Source: Ruminococcus sp.
Lineage (GTDB): Bacteria; Bacillota; Clostridia; Oscillospirales; Ruminococcaceae
Direction of reading: 5' to 3'
DNA: 58,312 bases
NCBI GenBank assembly: GCA_017960805.1
Contig: JAGCYM010000103.1
Span: 1 to 58,312 of the forward strand
Made by a program: the position numbers and the translations under genes. Below, piece after piece: positions 43,436 to 52,301 of this stretch. The first letter of the stretch is position 1. Each line of letters opens with the position of its first letter. Under the pieces are notes generated by a model. That model was not told the origin of the DNA. It saw only the letters and a list, made by a program, of their open reading frames with translations, and made no database searches.

Positions 43436-44254
43436 TTATTTCATCAAATGTTTGAAAACGATACTTACAGTTATAGCCGCTGCATAAAAAAAGATTGTTA
43501 TTATCAGCGCTACGATGTCGCGAGTGGAAGTTTTGAGTTGTCTAAGTCTAGTACGTCCTTCTCCACCATTGTAGCATCGGCATTCCATAGCTGTTGCGAG
43601 TTCATCGGCGCGGCGGAAAGACGAAATAAACAGTGGGACAAGAATTGATATCATGTTCTTTGCTCTTGTTAAGAAGCTTCCGGTATCAATTTCGGCTCCT
43701 CTTGCTTTCTGGGCTGACATTATTTTGTCGGTTTCTTCAATAAGTGTTGGTACGAAACGTAGTGCTATTGACATCATCATTGCCAGTTCATGCACGGGGA
43801 ATTTAAGTAGTTTAAGCGGCGAGAGCAGGCGTTCTATAGCGTCAGTCAATGTTATAGGAGAGGTGGTATATGTCAGAAGTGAACTACCCATAATAAGCAG
43901 AACAATTCTTATTATCATGAAGACACTTATGTTAATACCTCCGGAGGTTATCTTTAAAAATTTCCATTTAAAAAAAACATCTCCGCTGTCAACAAGCAGT
44001 ATGTTAAGTAATGCTGTTATAAGAAGAAATGGAAGAAGGGGCTTAACGCTCTTCCAGAACATTTTCAATGGTATACGTGATAGAAATATTGCTATCAATG
44101 TATATATAGCTCCTACAGCTAGGCACACCACATTGCTTCCGGTGAATAGCATAAGGATGTATATTAGTGTGATGACTATCTTGAAGCGAGGATCGAGTCT
44201 GTGTATTATGCTGTTACCAGGGAAATACTGTCCTATGGTCACATCTCTCAGCAT
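43436..44254 (-). CDS. ecfT: ECF transporter T component
   Basis: 272 residues, six or so membrane segments. The two Ala-Arg-Gly-type coupling motifs that contact the ATPases are visible (QKARGAEID at ~165-173 and an ECRCYNGGEGR site at ~220). The start overlaps ecfA2 by 7 bases. No S component is next to the module, so it probably serves several scattered substrate-binding subunits (group II arrangement). Confidence 0.93.
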   Translation of the reverse strand: MLRDVTIGQYFPGNSIIHRLDPRFKIVITLIYILMLFTGSNVVCLAVGAIYTLIAIFLSRIPLKMFWKSVKPLLPFLLITALLNILLVDSGDVFFKWKFLKITSGGINISVFMIIRIVLLIMGSSLLTYTTSPITLTDAIERLLSPLKLLKFPVHELAMMMSIALRFVPTLIEETDKIMSAQKARGAEIDTGSFLTRAKNMISILVPLFISSFRRADELATAMECRCYNGGEGRTRLRQLKTSTRDIVALIITIFFYAAAITVSIVFKHLMK

Positions 44255-45120
44255 AGCTTAGCACCTGCCTTTCCTTGCAGATGCTTCAAAAGGAGATCAC
44301 GTGCATAAGGAACGGTAAATACTTCCTTTCCAAAGTCTAACCCCTGTTTTTTCAATTCCATAAAAACTTTAGTTATCTGTGGTACGTCGAGACCTATTTC
44401 AGATATCTCATCTGCTCTACCAAATACTTTTTCGGTATCATCATAGCAGAATAGCTTTGCCTTGTTCATGACAAGTATCTTGTCAGCGAATCCAGCAATG
44501 TCCTCCATGCTGTGAGAAACAATTAGTATAGTATTCTTTTTGCGTTCATGATATTGTTTTATGTGTGAGAGTATCTTGTCTCTGCCGGCTGGATCAAGGC
44601 CTGCCGTAGGTTCATCTAAAATGAGTACTTTAGGCTCCATAGCCATTACACCAGCGATAGCCACGCGGCGTTTCTGTCCGCCAGAGAGATCAAACGGTGA
44701 GCGTTTTAGGAGTTCTTCTTTTAGTCCTATATCATGTGCTGTTTCAAGAACTCGACGCTTTATTTCTTTTTCGTCCAATCCCATATTGCGAGGCCCGAAT
44801 GCGATATCTTTAAACACTGTTTCTTCAAATATCTGGTACTCAGGGTACTGGAATACAAGTCCAACCTGAAAACGGACATCACGGATTTTTTTCTTATCTG
44901 CCCATATATCCTGTCCGTCCAGCAATACCTGACCGGATGTGGGCTTGAGCAGACCATTGAAATGTTGTATGAGCGTGGATTTTCCTGAGCCTGTGTGACC
45001 CATCACGCCTACCATTTCTCCCTCTTCAATTTTAAGGTCTACGTGGTCGACAGCCGTTTTTTCAAATGGCGAGCCGATACTGTAGGTATATGTGAGTTGA
45101 CGGGTCTCAAGAATTGCCAA
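44248..45120 (-). CDS. ecfA2: ECF transporter ATPase A2
   Basis: 290 residues. Walker A GHTGSGKST (~40-48), Q-loop VFQYPEYQIFE, signature LSGGQKRRVAIAG, Walker B VLILDEPTAGLDP and switch His IVSHSM. The C-terminal domain carries EIGLDVPQITKVFMELKKQG, the A-subunit dimer motif shared with ecfA1. Energises vitamin or metal uptake with EcfA1 and EcfT. Confidence 0.94.
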   Translation of the reverse strand: MAILETRQLTYTYSIGSPFEKTAVDHVDLKIEEGEMVGVMGHTGSGKSTLIQHFNGLLKPTSGQVLLDGQDIWADKKKIRDVRFQVGLVFQYPEYQIFEETVFKDIAFGPRNMGLDEKEIKRRVLETAHDIGLKEELLKRSPFDLSGGQKRRVAIAGVMAMEPKVLILDEPTAGLDPAGRDKILSHIKQYHERKKNTILIVSHSMEDIAGFADKILVMNKAKLFCYDDTEKVFGRADEISEIGLDVPQITKVFMELKKQGLDFGKEVFTVPYARDLLLKHLQGKAGAKLC

Positions 45121-45157
45121 TAAAATCGCTCCTTAATCAATTGTAACTATTAGTTAA

Positions 45158-46006
45158 TTATGCCTGAAAAAGATGTTGTATAGCTTCGACACACTCTTCT
45201 TCAGTGATTATGTCATTGGGGACGTTGTAGCCAGCTTTACGAAGTTCCCAAGCGAGTTCTGTGACTTGTGGCACGTCAAGACCAATTTCCATTACCTGCT
45301 CGACGTGTGAGAAAACTTCACGAGGTGTATCATCAAGGGCAACTGTGCCTTTGTCCATGACGACTATGCGGTCGCATTGCGCTGCCTCATCCATATAATG
45401 TGTTATCAGAACCATCGTTATGCCCTGCTCTCGGTTCATCTTTCTTATCGTAGCCATGACTTCTCTTCTTCCTTGCGGGTCGAGCATAGCAGTTGGTTCG
45501 TCGAGGATTATGCATTTTGGCCGCATGGCAATTATGCCCGCGATGGCAATACGCTGTTTCTGTCCGCCAGATAGCTGGCTTGGAGAGTGCTGGCGGTAGT
45601 CATACATATTTACTGCTTTTAGCGATTCGTCAACGCGCCTTCTCATCTCCTCATATGGTACGCCTAGGTTCTCGAGCGCAAAAGCAACATCTTCTTCGAC
45701 TACGGATGATACTATCTGGTTGTCAGGATTCTGAAAGACCATTCCCGCACGTTGCCGAAGTTCAAAAAGCTGCGATTCGTCTGCGGTGTCTATTCCATCA
45801 ACGATTACTTTGCCCTCTGTCGGAAGCAGTATTGCGTTGATGTGCTTGGCAAGCGTGGATTTTCCGGAGCCGTTGTGCCCGAGCACTGCCACGAATTCGC
45901 CTTCTTTTATTGTAAGGTCGATGCCCTTCAGCACCTCCACGGGATCGGTGTCACCGTCAGACGGGTAACTGAAGTGCAGATTACTTATCTCGATTATGTT
46001 TTTCAT
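45158..46006 (-). CDS. ecfA1: ECF transporter ATPase A1
   Basis: 282 residues. Walker A GHNGSGKST, Q-loop VFQNPDNQIVS (the NPDNQ sequence typical of EcfA1), signature LSGGQKQRIAIAG, Walker B IILDEPTAMLDP and switch ITHYMDEA. The C-terminal MEIGLDVPQVTELAWELRKAG matches the partner motif of ecfA2. It is 37 bases upstream of ecfA2. Confidence 0.94.
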   Translation of the reverse strand: MKNIIEISNLHFSYPSDGDTDPVEVLKGIDLTIKEGEFVAVLGHNGSGKSTLAKHINAILLPTEGKVIVDGIDTADESQLFELRQRAGMVFQNPDNQIVSSVVEEDVAFALENLGVPYEEMRRRVDESLKAVNMYDYRQHSPSQLSGGQKQRIAIAGIIAMRPKCIILDEPTAMLDPQGRREVMATIRKMNREQGITMVLITHYMDEAAQCDRIVVMDKGTVALDDTPREVFSHVEQVMEIGLDVPQVTELAWELRKAGYNVPNDIITEEECVEAIQHLFQA

Positions 46007-46095
46007 ATTATTCCTCTGTTTGGACTTGTAGATGCTTTTTTGTCATTCTTCTCACTTTTCTGTATGGAATACAGTGGTTGGAGTCCTTTAGAGTG

Positions 46096-46959
46096 TCATT
46101 TCTGCCAGATAGCCGTAGATCCGCAGGGAAGGGCCATTCCTGTGGAATGCACGGGAAGCCCTATTTCGTCAAAGCTGACGCTACCCCCAAAGCGCTCTGT
46201 CAGTACGCTACCAAGTATATACCCCATTACCGAGGGCGAAAGTCCGGTGGTATAGCTGTTTATTAGGAAGAAGAGCGGCTTGTCTGAGAGCACACCAGAG
46301 CAGAGCTTTACTAGGTCGTAAACACAATCCTCAAGTTTCCAAACTTCACCACCAGGACCTCTTCCATAACTTGGAGGATCCATAATAACAGCGTCATACT
46401 TTCTTTCGCGTCGTATCTCTCGAGCAATGAATTTTTCACAGTCATCTACTATCCACCGAATCGGCTTATCAGAAAGTCCTGAAGCAGCGGCGTTGTCTCG
46501 TGCCCATTGAACCATGCCTTTCGAAGCATCAACATGGCAGACATTAGCGCCCGCCTCTGCGCAGGCAAGAGTAGCTCCTCCGGTGTATGCAAAAAGGTTC
46601 AGGACGTTTATATCACGTCCTGCTCCTCGAATTTTCTCTGCCATAAAATCCCAGTTTACAGCTTGTTCTGGGAACAGACCAGTGTGTTTGAAGCCTGTGG
46701 GACGTATATTGAATGTAAGCGCTCCATAACTGATTTTCCAACTTTCAGGGAGGCGCTTATGAAACTCCCATTCTCCTCCGCCTTTGTTTGAGCGGTGATA
46801 GTGACCATCTGCATTTTTCCACAGAGGATCGGCTTTATTTGTTTTCCATATTATCTGAGGGTCTGGTCTTACTAGTGAAATCTTCCCCCATTTTTCAAGC
46901 TTTTCGCCGTCGGACGTATCAAGTATTATATAGTCCTTCCAGTTATTTGCAGTCCTCAA
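46096..46959 (-). CDS. Class I SAM-dependent rRNA methyltransferase (RlmI/RlmK-like)
   Basis: 287 residues. The SAM-binding motif NLFAYTGGATLACAEAGA, the acidic VCHVDASKGMVQWA and the catalytic-site motif VIMDPPSYGRGP place it with RlmI-type 23S rRNA cytosine methyltransferases. The usual N-terminal PUA domain is absent; instead there is a short beta region (~1-100). The target site is unknown. It follows the degenerate GlmM homologue by 12 bases. Confidence 0.85.
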   Translation of the reverse strand: MRTANNWKDYIILDTSDGEKLEKWGKISLVRPDPQIIWKTNKADPLWKNADGHYHRSNKGGGEWEFHKRLPESWKISYGALTFNIRPTGFKHTGLFPEQAVNWDFMAEKIRGAGRDINVLNLFAYTGGATLACAEAGANVCHVDASKGMVQWARDNAAASGLSDKPIRWIVDDCEKFIAREIRRERKYDAVIMDPPSYGRGPGGEVWKLEDCVYDLVKLCSGVLSDKPLFFLINSYTTGLSPSVMGYILGSVLTERFGGSVSFDEIGLPVHSTGMALPCGSTAIWQK

Positions 46960-46971
46960 TTTAAATACTCC

Positions 46972-48336
46972 TTAATGTGGATGTTGTAGCGTCAGACGCT
47001 CTTTTATAGTATCGGCGATTTGTAATGCCATCGTATTTATTGTAGAGAAATCTCTGCCTTCTATCATAATACGTATTACCGGCTCAATTCCTACTTCGCG
47101 AACGACAACTCTTCCTTCCTCTCCGAGTATTCCTTCGAACTCGTCGATTATTCCGGTTACAGCACGATCATTTTTCCATACTTCGCGGAAGCGTTTGTCA
47201 ATAGGAACATTCAGCATAACTTGTGGACACTTTTCAATAACAGCTGATAGTTCGCTGAGTTTCTTTTCTGAGCGTTTAAGGGCTGAGAGAAGGCGTATAC
47301 CCGTTAACTGTCCATCAGCAGATGGAGCCAGATCAGGAAATAACAGATGTCCTGCAGAATCGCCTCCGAGGCTGAATCCACATTCAAGCATCCGACGAAT
47401 CATGCTTCTTTCTCCGGGGGATGAAGCTGATGTCCCGATTCCGTTTGAGCGAGCGAACTGAAGAAGGCCAAGATTGTTTGCCTGTGTAAATAAAATAGAA
47501 TTGTTGTTAAGAGTTTCTCGCTCTTTCATGTCTTTTGCGCAGATAGCAACAATCATATCGCCGTCGACAATACCGCCGTTTTCATCAACAGCAAGGCATC
47601 GTTCTGCCGCTCCATCAAAAGCGATTCCGCAACTGCATTTATTCTCGACTACTATTCGCATAAGATGGTCGATATGTGTACTGCCGCAATCCTTGTTTAT
47701 GTTTGCCCCGTCAGGAGTATTTCCTGTGAGAACAATCTCTGCACCAAGAGCAGTGAATATTTCTTTTGCCGTTGCAGAAGCGCAACCATTAGCACAGTCA
47801 ATGGCAATCTTTAATCCTTTAAGATCTGCATCAGCTATCTCTTTGATATGGGTGATGTATTTTTCGTTTGCTTTATCGGTAAATGTGAGCTTTCCATAAT
47901 TCTTGCGCGGAATAGGGACTATTTCTCCAGGCGCATCAAGAATAAGTCTCTCTATTTCTTCTTCGCGGTCATCGCTGAGTCGGTGACCAGAAGATGAGAA
48001 AAGCTTGATGCCACTGAATTCCGCATTAATATGCGAGGCGGTTACCATTATGCCTCCGTTAGCTTCAGTTTCTTTTACAAGCCAAGCTAGCGCAGGAGTA
48101 GGTGTCTCGCCTATGAGTTCTGCATTTGCGCCGGCAGAGCATATTCCTGCACATAAAGCTGCAGCTATTGAATCAGAGGAGCTTCGTGTATCCATTCCTA
48201 AGAGAATCCTTGTTGTTTCAGAATTATGCCCCGCGAGAACTACTGCAGCTGCACGTCCAATCTGTAGTGCAAGTTCGCATGTCAGTTCAGTAACAGCTAT
48301 GCCACGCATGCCGTCTCTTCCAAAGAGTCTTCCCAT
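46972..48336 (-). CDS. Degenerate phosphoglucosamine mutase paralogue (probable pseudo-enzyme)
   Basis: 454 residues, full length and without stops, clearly homologous to GlmM from MGRLFGRDGMRG to the end. The phosphoserine is kept (S101, TASHINAE), but the loop's Asn-Pro is Ile-Asn. The metal loop DGDADR is DGAAER (D243 and D245 positions lost), the sugar loop GGEQSGH is GGDSAGH and the phosphate loop RxSGTEP is REVGIEP. All four differences sit in otherwise invariant sites. It is probably inactive as a mutase and may bind sugar phosphates or partner GlmM. AGGAGG precedes the ATG. Confidence 0.82.
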   Translation of the reverse strand: MGRLFGRDGMRGIAVTELTCELALQIGRAAAVVLAGHNSETTRILLGMDTRSSSDSIAAALCAGICSAGANAELIGETPTPALAWLVKETEANGGIMVTASHINAEFSGIKLFSSSGHRLSDDREEEIERLILDAPGEIVPIPRKNYGKLTFTDKANEKYITHIKEIADADLKGLKIAIDCANGCASATAKEIFTALGAEIVLTGNTPDGANINKDCGSTHIDHLMRIVVENKCSCGIAFDGAAERCLAVDENGGIVDGDMIVAICAKDMKERETLNNNSILFTQANNLGLLQFARSNGIGTSASSPGERSMIRRMLECGFSLGGDSAGHLLFPDLAPSADGQLTGIRLLSALKRSEKKLSELSAVIEKCPQVMLNVPIDKRFREVWKNDRAVTGIIDEFEGILGEEGRVVVREVGIEPVIRIMIEGRDFSTINTMALQIADTIKERLTLQHPH

Positions 48337-48372
48337 TATTGCTCCTCCTTTCTATAGGATACGTTAATAATT

Positions 48373-48894
48373 CTATTTTTTTATAGCATAAATTGCTAAT
48401 GGTTTGCGGTTTTTTGATAATTCTTCCAACGAGTCAGCATATCTGATAGTATTACAGTTATTATATCTGTTGTATATTTTTATTCTGTTTCCTTCTCTTG
48501 TGCAGAAGACTGTATGTATGGAGGAGAAGAATGGTTTGCCGGTCCAAAAGGAGACTATGAAAGCAGGTGTATCACCTATCTCCTTGACACGTTCATAATT
48601 AGCGCCGAATTTACGCAGAGCCTTACCAAGTCGAAAAACATTACAGCCAAATGTACCCAATAAAACTCGGTATTTCTCGAGAAAAAACGCAACCTCTTGG
48701 AGTGGCTGCGGTTTCCCAACATATCGAAGAGCATTGTATACTGAAATGACTTCACATCCATTAAAGCTCATTTGAAAAAGCCCGAACTTCAGTTTAGACA
48801 CGTCCCCCATGCCTTGGCCGTTTATCATCTGGTCGCTAAGGTTGCATTTGAGGTTGTGTTCATAATTGAATTTACGTGTAGTCTGTATTTTCAT
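48373..48894 (-). CDS. Putative C39-like cysteine-peptidase-fold protein
   Basis: 173 residues, no signal peptide. The sequence has the C39/papain-like order: Cys47 in FNGCEVISVYNALR, a helical PLQEVAFFLEKYRVLLGTFGCN segment, a His127 in SSIHTVFC and Asn142 in IYNRYNN. This suggests a Cys-His-Asn triad. Activity and substrate are inference. It is cotranscribed with ruvB (16 bases downstream) and the degenerate GlmM gene (36 bases upstream of its start). Confidence 0.55.
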   Translation of the reverse strand: MKIQTTRKFNYEHNLKCNLSDQMINGQGMGDVSKLKFGLFQMSFNGCEVISVYNALRYVGKPQPLQEVAFFLEKYRVLLGTFGCNVFRLGKALRKFGANYERVKEIGDTPAFIVSFWTGKPFFSSIHTVFCTREGNRIKIYNRYNNCNTIRYADSLEELSKNRKPLAIYAIKK

Positions 48895-48910
48895 AGCGTT
48901 AATATTGGGG

Positions 48911-49972
48911 TCAGAATGTTAACTGACCTTCATCCGTACTGGCGGAATTGATCTCAGGCGGAACAATTCCTAGATGTTCATAAGCAAGACGAGTTGCAAC
49001 TCGTCCGCGTGGAGTTCTTCCAAGGAATCCGAGTTGCATAAGAAATGGTTCACAGATATCCTCAAGAGTAACTGATTCTTCACCTATTGCAGAGGCGAGG
49101 GTTTCTAGTCCTACTGGACCGCCGCCGTAACCCTTGATTATCATTTGAAGCATGCGTCTGTCAAGACTGTCAAGGCCCAAATTGTCTATTTCAAGTCGGC
49201 TTAGTGCAATCGAAGCTATTTCTCTGGTTATCTGTCCGTCTCCCATTACGTCGGCAAAATCGCGAACACGTTTGAGAAGACGGTTTGCTATACGCGGAGT
49301 GCCTCTCGCCCTTCCTGCAATTTCGGCAGCTCCATCTATGTCACAAGGAATACAGAGAATCATTGCACTTCTGCGGACTATGTCTGTGAGCTGTTCTGTT
49401 GTGTAGAGTTCTAGGCGCTCAATGACGCCAAAACGGTCTCGCAGAGGAGCCGAGAGTTGTCCGGCTCTTGTCGTTGCTCCGATGAGTGTGAATGGTTTCA
49501 GGTCCATACGTATAGAACGTGCGGAAGGCCCTTTTCCAATTATTATGTCAATCACTCTGTCTTCGAGTGCGGGATAGAGTATTTCCTCGACAGAACGTGA
49601 GAGCCGATGTATTTCGTCAATGAACAGAACATCATTATCATTGAGACTTGTGAGTAGAGAAACAAGATCACCGGGTTTTTCAATAGCTGGGCCTGTCGTT
49701 ACACGAAGATTGACACCTAATTCATGAGCGATTATTGATGAAAGTGTGGTTTTTCCGAGACCGGGAGGTCCGTATAAAAGAACGTGGTCAAGGGGTTCGC
49801 CGCGCTTCTTGGCGGCTTCGATATAAATAGCAATCTTTTCCTTAACTTTGTCTTGTCCAATGTATTCATGCAGATTCTGTGGTCGGAGGGAGATTTCGAT
49901 ATCACCGTCATCTTGGGTAACCTCAGGAGATATTACTCTTGGGGCAAATTCCATTTCTTCCGTTTCTATCAT
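48911..49972 (-). CDS. ruvB: Holliday junction branch-migration ATPase RuvB
   Basis: 353 residues. Walker [16 protein letters not shown], Walker [12 protein letters not shown], sensor and Arg finger region [20 protein letters not shown], and the C-terminal winged helix ending [21 protein letters not shown]. Drives branch migration with RuvA. The start follows GGAGG. ruvA and ruvC lie upstream, but an SseB-like gene is inserted between ruvA and ruvB. Confidence 0.98.
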   Translation of the reverse strand: MIETEEMEFAPRVISPEVTQDDGDIEISLRPQNLHEYIGQDKVKEKIAIYIEAAKKRGEPLDHVLLYGPPGLGKTTLSSIIAHELGVNLRVTTGPAIEKPGDLVSLLTSLNDNDVLFIDEIHRLSRSVEEILYPALEDRVIDIIIGKGPSARSIRMDLKPFTLIGATTRAGQLSAPLRDRFGVIERLELYTTEQLTDIVRRSAMILCIPCDIDGAAEIAGRARGTPRIANRLLKRVRDFADVMGDGQITREIASIALSRLEIDNLGLDSLDRRMLQMIIKGYGGGPVGLETLASAIGEESVTLEDICEPFLMQLGFLGRTPRGRVATRLAYEHLGIVPPEINSASTDEGQLTF

Positions 49973-50008
49973 CTCTGATCTCCTCCTTCCGTTAGTTTTT
50001 TCTGTATT

Positions 50009-50740
50009 TTATCTCTCAAAATAGCGTTTCTTGCGGACGTAGAATGGTTCTACTGTTCCAGCAGCTTTCTTTCCCATGTCCTGCTCAAAACTGATGAAGC
50101 AAAGATGCTCATTTGCTTTTACAGTCTTTGAGAGATATTTTGACAGTGGGACAAACAATTTTCTTGTACTTCCCATCATATCAAGAACGATAAGTATCTG
50201 TGGCCTTTCGCAGCCTTTGATCATCTCCATTATATATGCACGATCAACATTTGGCTGCTTTGACAGGAATTTTGAGGCTGCCTTTGTAATATGTGATACG
50301 GAATGTTCACATGGACGGTAGCTAATCGTATCCGCTTCATTATAGGAGATTGCTTTGATTTTAAGGTTGCGGGCAATCATGAGAATACTTTTGATTTCCT
50401 GTGAAGAAAACTCCTTACCGTATGAGTTGGGATTGAGAACGGCAGAAACAGACTGTATAAGGTCAAAAAGTCTCAGGCAGTTAATCTTATAACAGTCAAC
50501 ATATCTCTTTGCAAACTGCTGGAGTGAGCGATAGCTTGTAAAAAATGGAATAAAAATATCGCCGTTTGGATTTTGTGTGGTTATCAGTTCAAGCTGGATG
50601 CCACCCTCTTCTCTGCTTCTGTCCTCTTTAACAGGGTTCTTGCAGATTACGTACACGTCACTCTTTATCAGTGTCTGTAAGAAGAGTGAACGTTTTGACG
50701 GGTCTTTGATGGCAGCTTTTAGTAACTCGTCAAGATTCAT
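50009..50740 (-). CDS. SseB-like protein
   Basis: 243 residues. An N-terminal SseB-type domain (~1-125; ELLKAAIKDPSKRSLFLQTLIKSDVYVIC, then IPFFTSYRSLQQFAK) is followed by a C-terminal domain (~135-243) matching the SseB C-terminal module (SKQPNVDRAYIMEMIKG, ILIVLDMMG). The family was linked to enhanced serine sensitivity in E. coli; the mechanism is unknown. It sits between ruvA and ruvB, 34 bases after ruvA. Confidence 0.75.
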   Translation of the reverse strand: MNLDELLKAAIKDPSKRSLFLQTLIKSDVYVICKNPVKEDRSREEGGIQLELITTQNPNGDIFIPFFTSYRSLQQFAKRYVDCYKINCLRLFDLIQSVSAVLNPNSYGKEFSSQEIKSILMIARNLKIKAISYNEADTISYRPCEHSVSHITKAASKFLSKQPNVDRAYIMEMIKGCERPQILIVLDMMGSTRKLFVPLSKYLSKTVKANEHLCFISFEQDMGKKAAGTVEPFYVRKKRYFER

Positions 50741-50773
50741 GATAGATCTTTCCTTTCGTATGTTTTTGTATGA

Positions 50774-51397
50774 TTATCGCATATTCTTTGCGTTCATTAT
50801 TCTGAGTGTTTCTTTTATCATATCCTGTGTTGATAGTGATTGATCAAGTTTTCCTAGTATCGGAGCGACCTCTCCCTGTGTATACCCAAGCACCATAAGT
50901 GCTTCGAGAGCTTCAGTAACTGCTGTAGAAACTGTTCCGTTTGAAGTTGCTGAAAAACTTGCAGCATCACTTGCAACAGAACCGCCGATAGACTCTGCAG
51001 ACATCTTGTCTTTGAGTTCAAGAACTATTCTTTGTGCTGTTTTAGCTCCGATTCCTTTTGTCCGTGTAAACGCTTTGCTGTCACCTGAAGCAACAGTGAA
51101 TGCGAACTGTTCAGGACTCATATCTGAAAGAATTGATGTTGCTGCTTTGGGGCCAACACCGGTTACTGATATGAGCAGACGGAAGCAACTGAGTTCCTGT
51201 AGCGTTGCAAATCCAAACAGATCAACAACATCTTCTCTGACATAGAGATGAGTATATACAGTAACCTCACTTCCTGTTTCACCCAACTTGGATACGGTAT
51301 TATATGATGTTTTACAGCCGTAGCCAACTCCGCCGCATTCTACGACAACGAAGCCAAGCTCTTTAAGCGCTAGCTTGCCGCGCAGACTGTATATCAT
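50774..51397 (-). CDS. ruvA: Holliday junction DNA helicase subunit RuvA
   Basis: 207 residues. An N-terminal OB fold (MIYSLRGKL, GVGYGCKTSY) is followed by two helix-hairpin-helix motifs (LISVTGVGPKAATSIL and RTKGIGAKTAQRIVLELKDK) and, after a Ser/Ala linker, the C-terminal RuvB-binding domain (ALMVLGYTQGEVAPIL). GGAGG site before ATG. Confidence 0.98.
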   Translation of the reverse strand: MIYSLRGKLALKELGFVVVECGGVGYGCKTSYNTVSKLGETGSEVTVYTHLYVREDVVDLFGFATLQELSCFRLLISVTGVGPKAATSILSDMSPEQFAFTVASGDSKAFTRTKGIGAKTAQRIVLELKDKMSAESIGGSVASDAASFSATSNGTVSTAVTEALEALMVLGYTQGEVAPILGKLDQSLSTQDMIKETLRIMNAKNMR

Positions 51398-51414
51398 TGT
51401 GATCTCCTCCTAGG

Positions 51415-51900
51415 TCATCCCCATCGTGTAGAATGGCCGTGACAAATAGCTATTGCAAGTGCGTCCGCAGCATCATCAGGCTTTGGAATCTGAGCAAGTC
51501 CAAGAAGCTGACGTGTCATTTCCATGACCTGTTTTTTCTCAGCTTTTCCATAACCGACAACAGCAGACTTTACCTGTAATGGTGTATATTCAAATATTGG
51601 TATGCCGCGCTCAGCCGCAGACAGTACAGTGACTCCTCTTGCCTGTGCGACATCAATTCCTGTTTTTTGGTTAGTGTTGAAGTAGAGTTTTTCGATTGCC
51701 ATACATTCTGGAGCGTATTTCTCAAAAATAAATTCCATATCGTGGTGAATGGACTTTAGTCTCTCTGGGAACGGAGTGCCTGCCTCGGTGAGGATAGCAC
51801 CATATTCCACAGGAGTGAAGTGGAGTCCATCATAATCGAGAACGCCGAAACCAACAATGGCATATCCGGGGTCGACGCCTAAAATACGTACTTTATTCAC
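51415..51900 (-). CDS. ruvC: Holliday junction resolvase RuvC
   Basis: 161 residues from a GTG at 51898-51900, selected because AGGAAGG lies five bases upstream; a TTG further up would add seven residues. The RNase-H-like active-site carboxylates are D10 (ILGVDPGYA), E in AIEKLYFN, and the Asp pair in PDDAADALAIAICHG. First gene of the ruv cluster. Confidence 0.97.
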   Translation of the reverse strand: MNKVRILGVDPGYAIVGFGVLDYDGLHFTPVEYGAILTEAGTPFPERLKSIHHDMEFIFEKYAPECMAIEKLYFNTNQKTGIDVAQARGVTVLSAAERGIPIFEYTPLQVKSAVVGYGKAEKKQVMEMTRQLLGLAQIPKPDDAADALAIAICHGHSTRWG

Positions 51901-52227
51901 AAATACCTTCCTGTGTTTCAAAAAATGAGTGCTTTGAGCAATAGCTTACAGAAACATCATTTTATTGATTTTCTGCGTATAGCCACACTGCTTCATAATA
52001 TACTTTATTATTATACCATATACTTGATACGTTTTGCAACATTTTATACAATTTTATTTTGTTTTGACTAATTGAATGTGAGAGGTGAGAAAACGGCATA
52101 TTTAGAGGCATTTTTACTATCCCTACGTATGCTCAGAAAAAAAGTGATTGAATTTGATAAAAGCTAGATGCTGATTGTTTAAATAGCTTAAAACAGCCAA
52201 AACAGCTTTTTCGAGGCTTCGGATTTG
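51901..52227. other. AT-rich intergenic region between ruvC and pheA
   Basis: A 401-base gap between divergent genes. It holds the ruvC promoter on the minus strand and the pheA promoter on the plus strand (both listed). I found no ORF, tRNA, riboswitch or leader peptide that I could support in the middle, and no T-box or aromatic-amino-acid leader. Confidence 0.6.
52010..52039 (-). promoter_or_regulatory. Probable sigma-A promoter of the ruvC unit
   Basis: TTGCAA (52034-52039), 18-base spacer, TATAAT (52010-52015) on the minus strand, ~110 bases before the ruvC start. No LexA-type box was seen. Confidence 0.6.
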
Positions 52228-52256
52228 TTGACATTTAAATTGATGTGTGATAGAAT
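52228..52256 (+). promoter_or_regulatory. Sigma-A promoter of pheA-metH
   Basis: TTGACA (52228-52233), 17-base spacer, TAGAAT (52251-52256). The leader to the ATG at 52302 is only ~40 bases, leaving no room for a large riboswitch. Confidence 0.85.
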
Positions 52257-52301
52257 TATATAATGGATAATTGTGAGTTAAAGAGCTTTTGGAGGTATAA
52301 G

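Noticed and set aside
52257-52301. SAM or B12 riboswitch upstream of pheA-metH
   Set aside because: The leader is only ~40 bases with no conserved riboswitch core; the pheA-metH gap is 17 bases.
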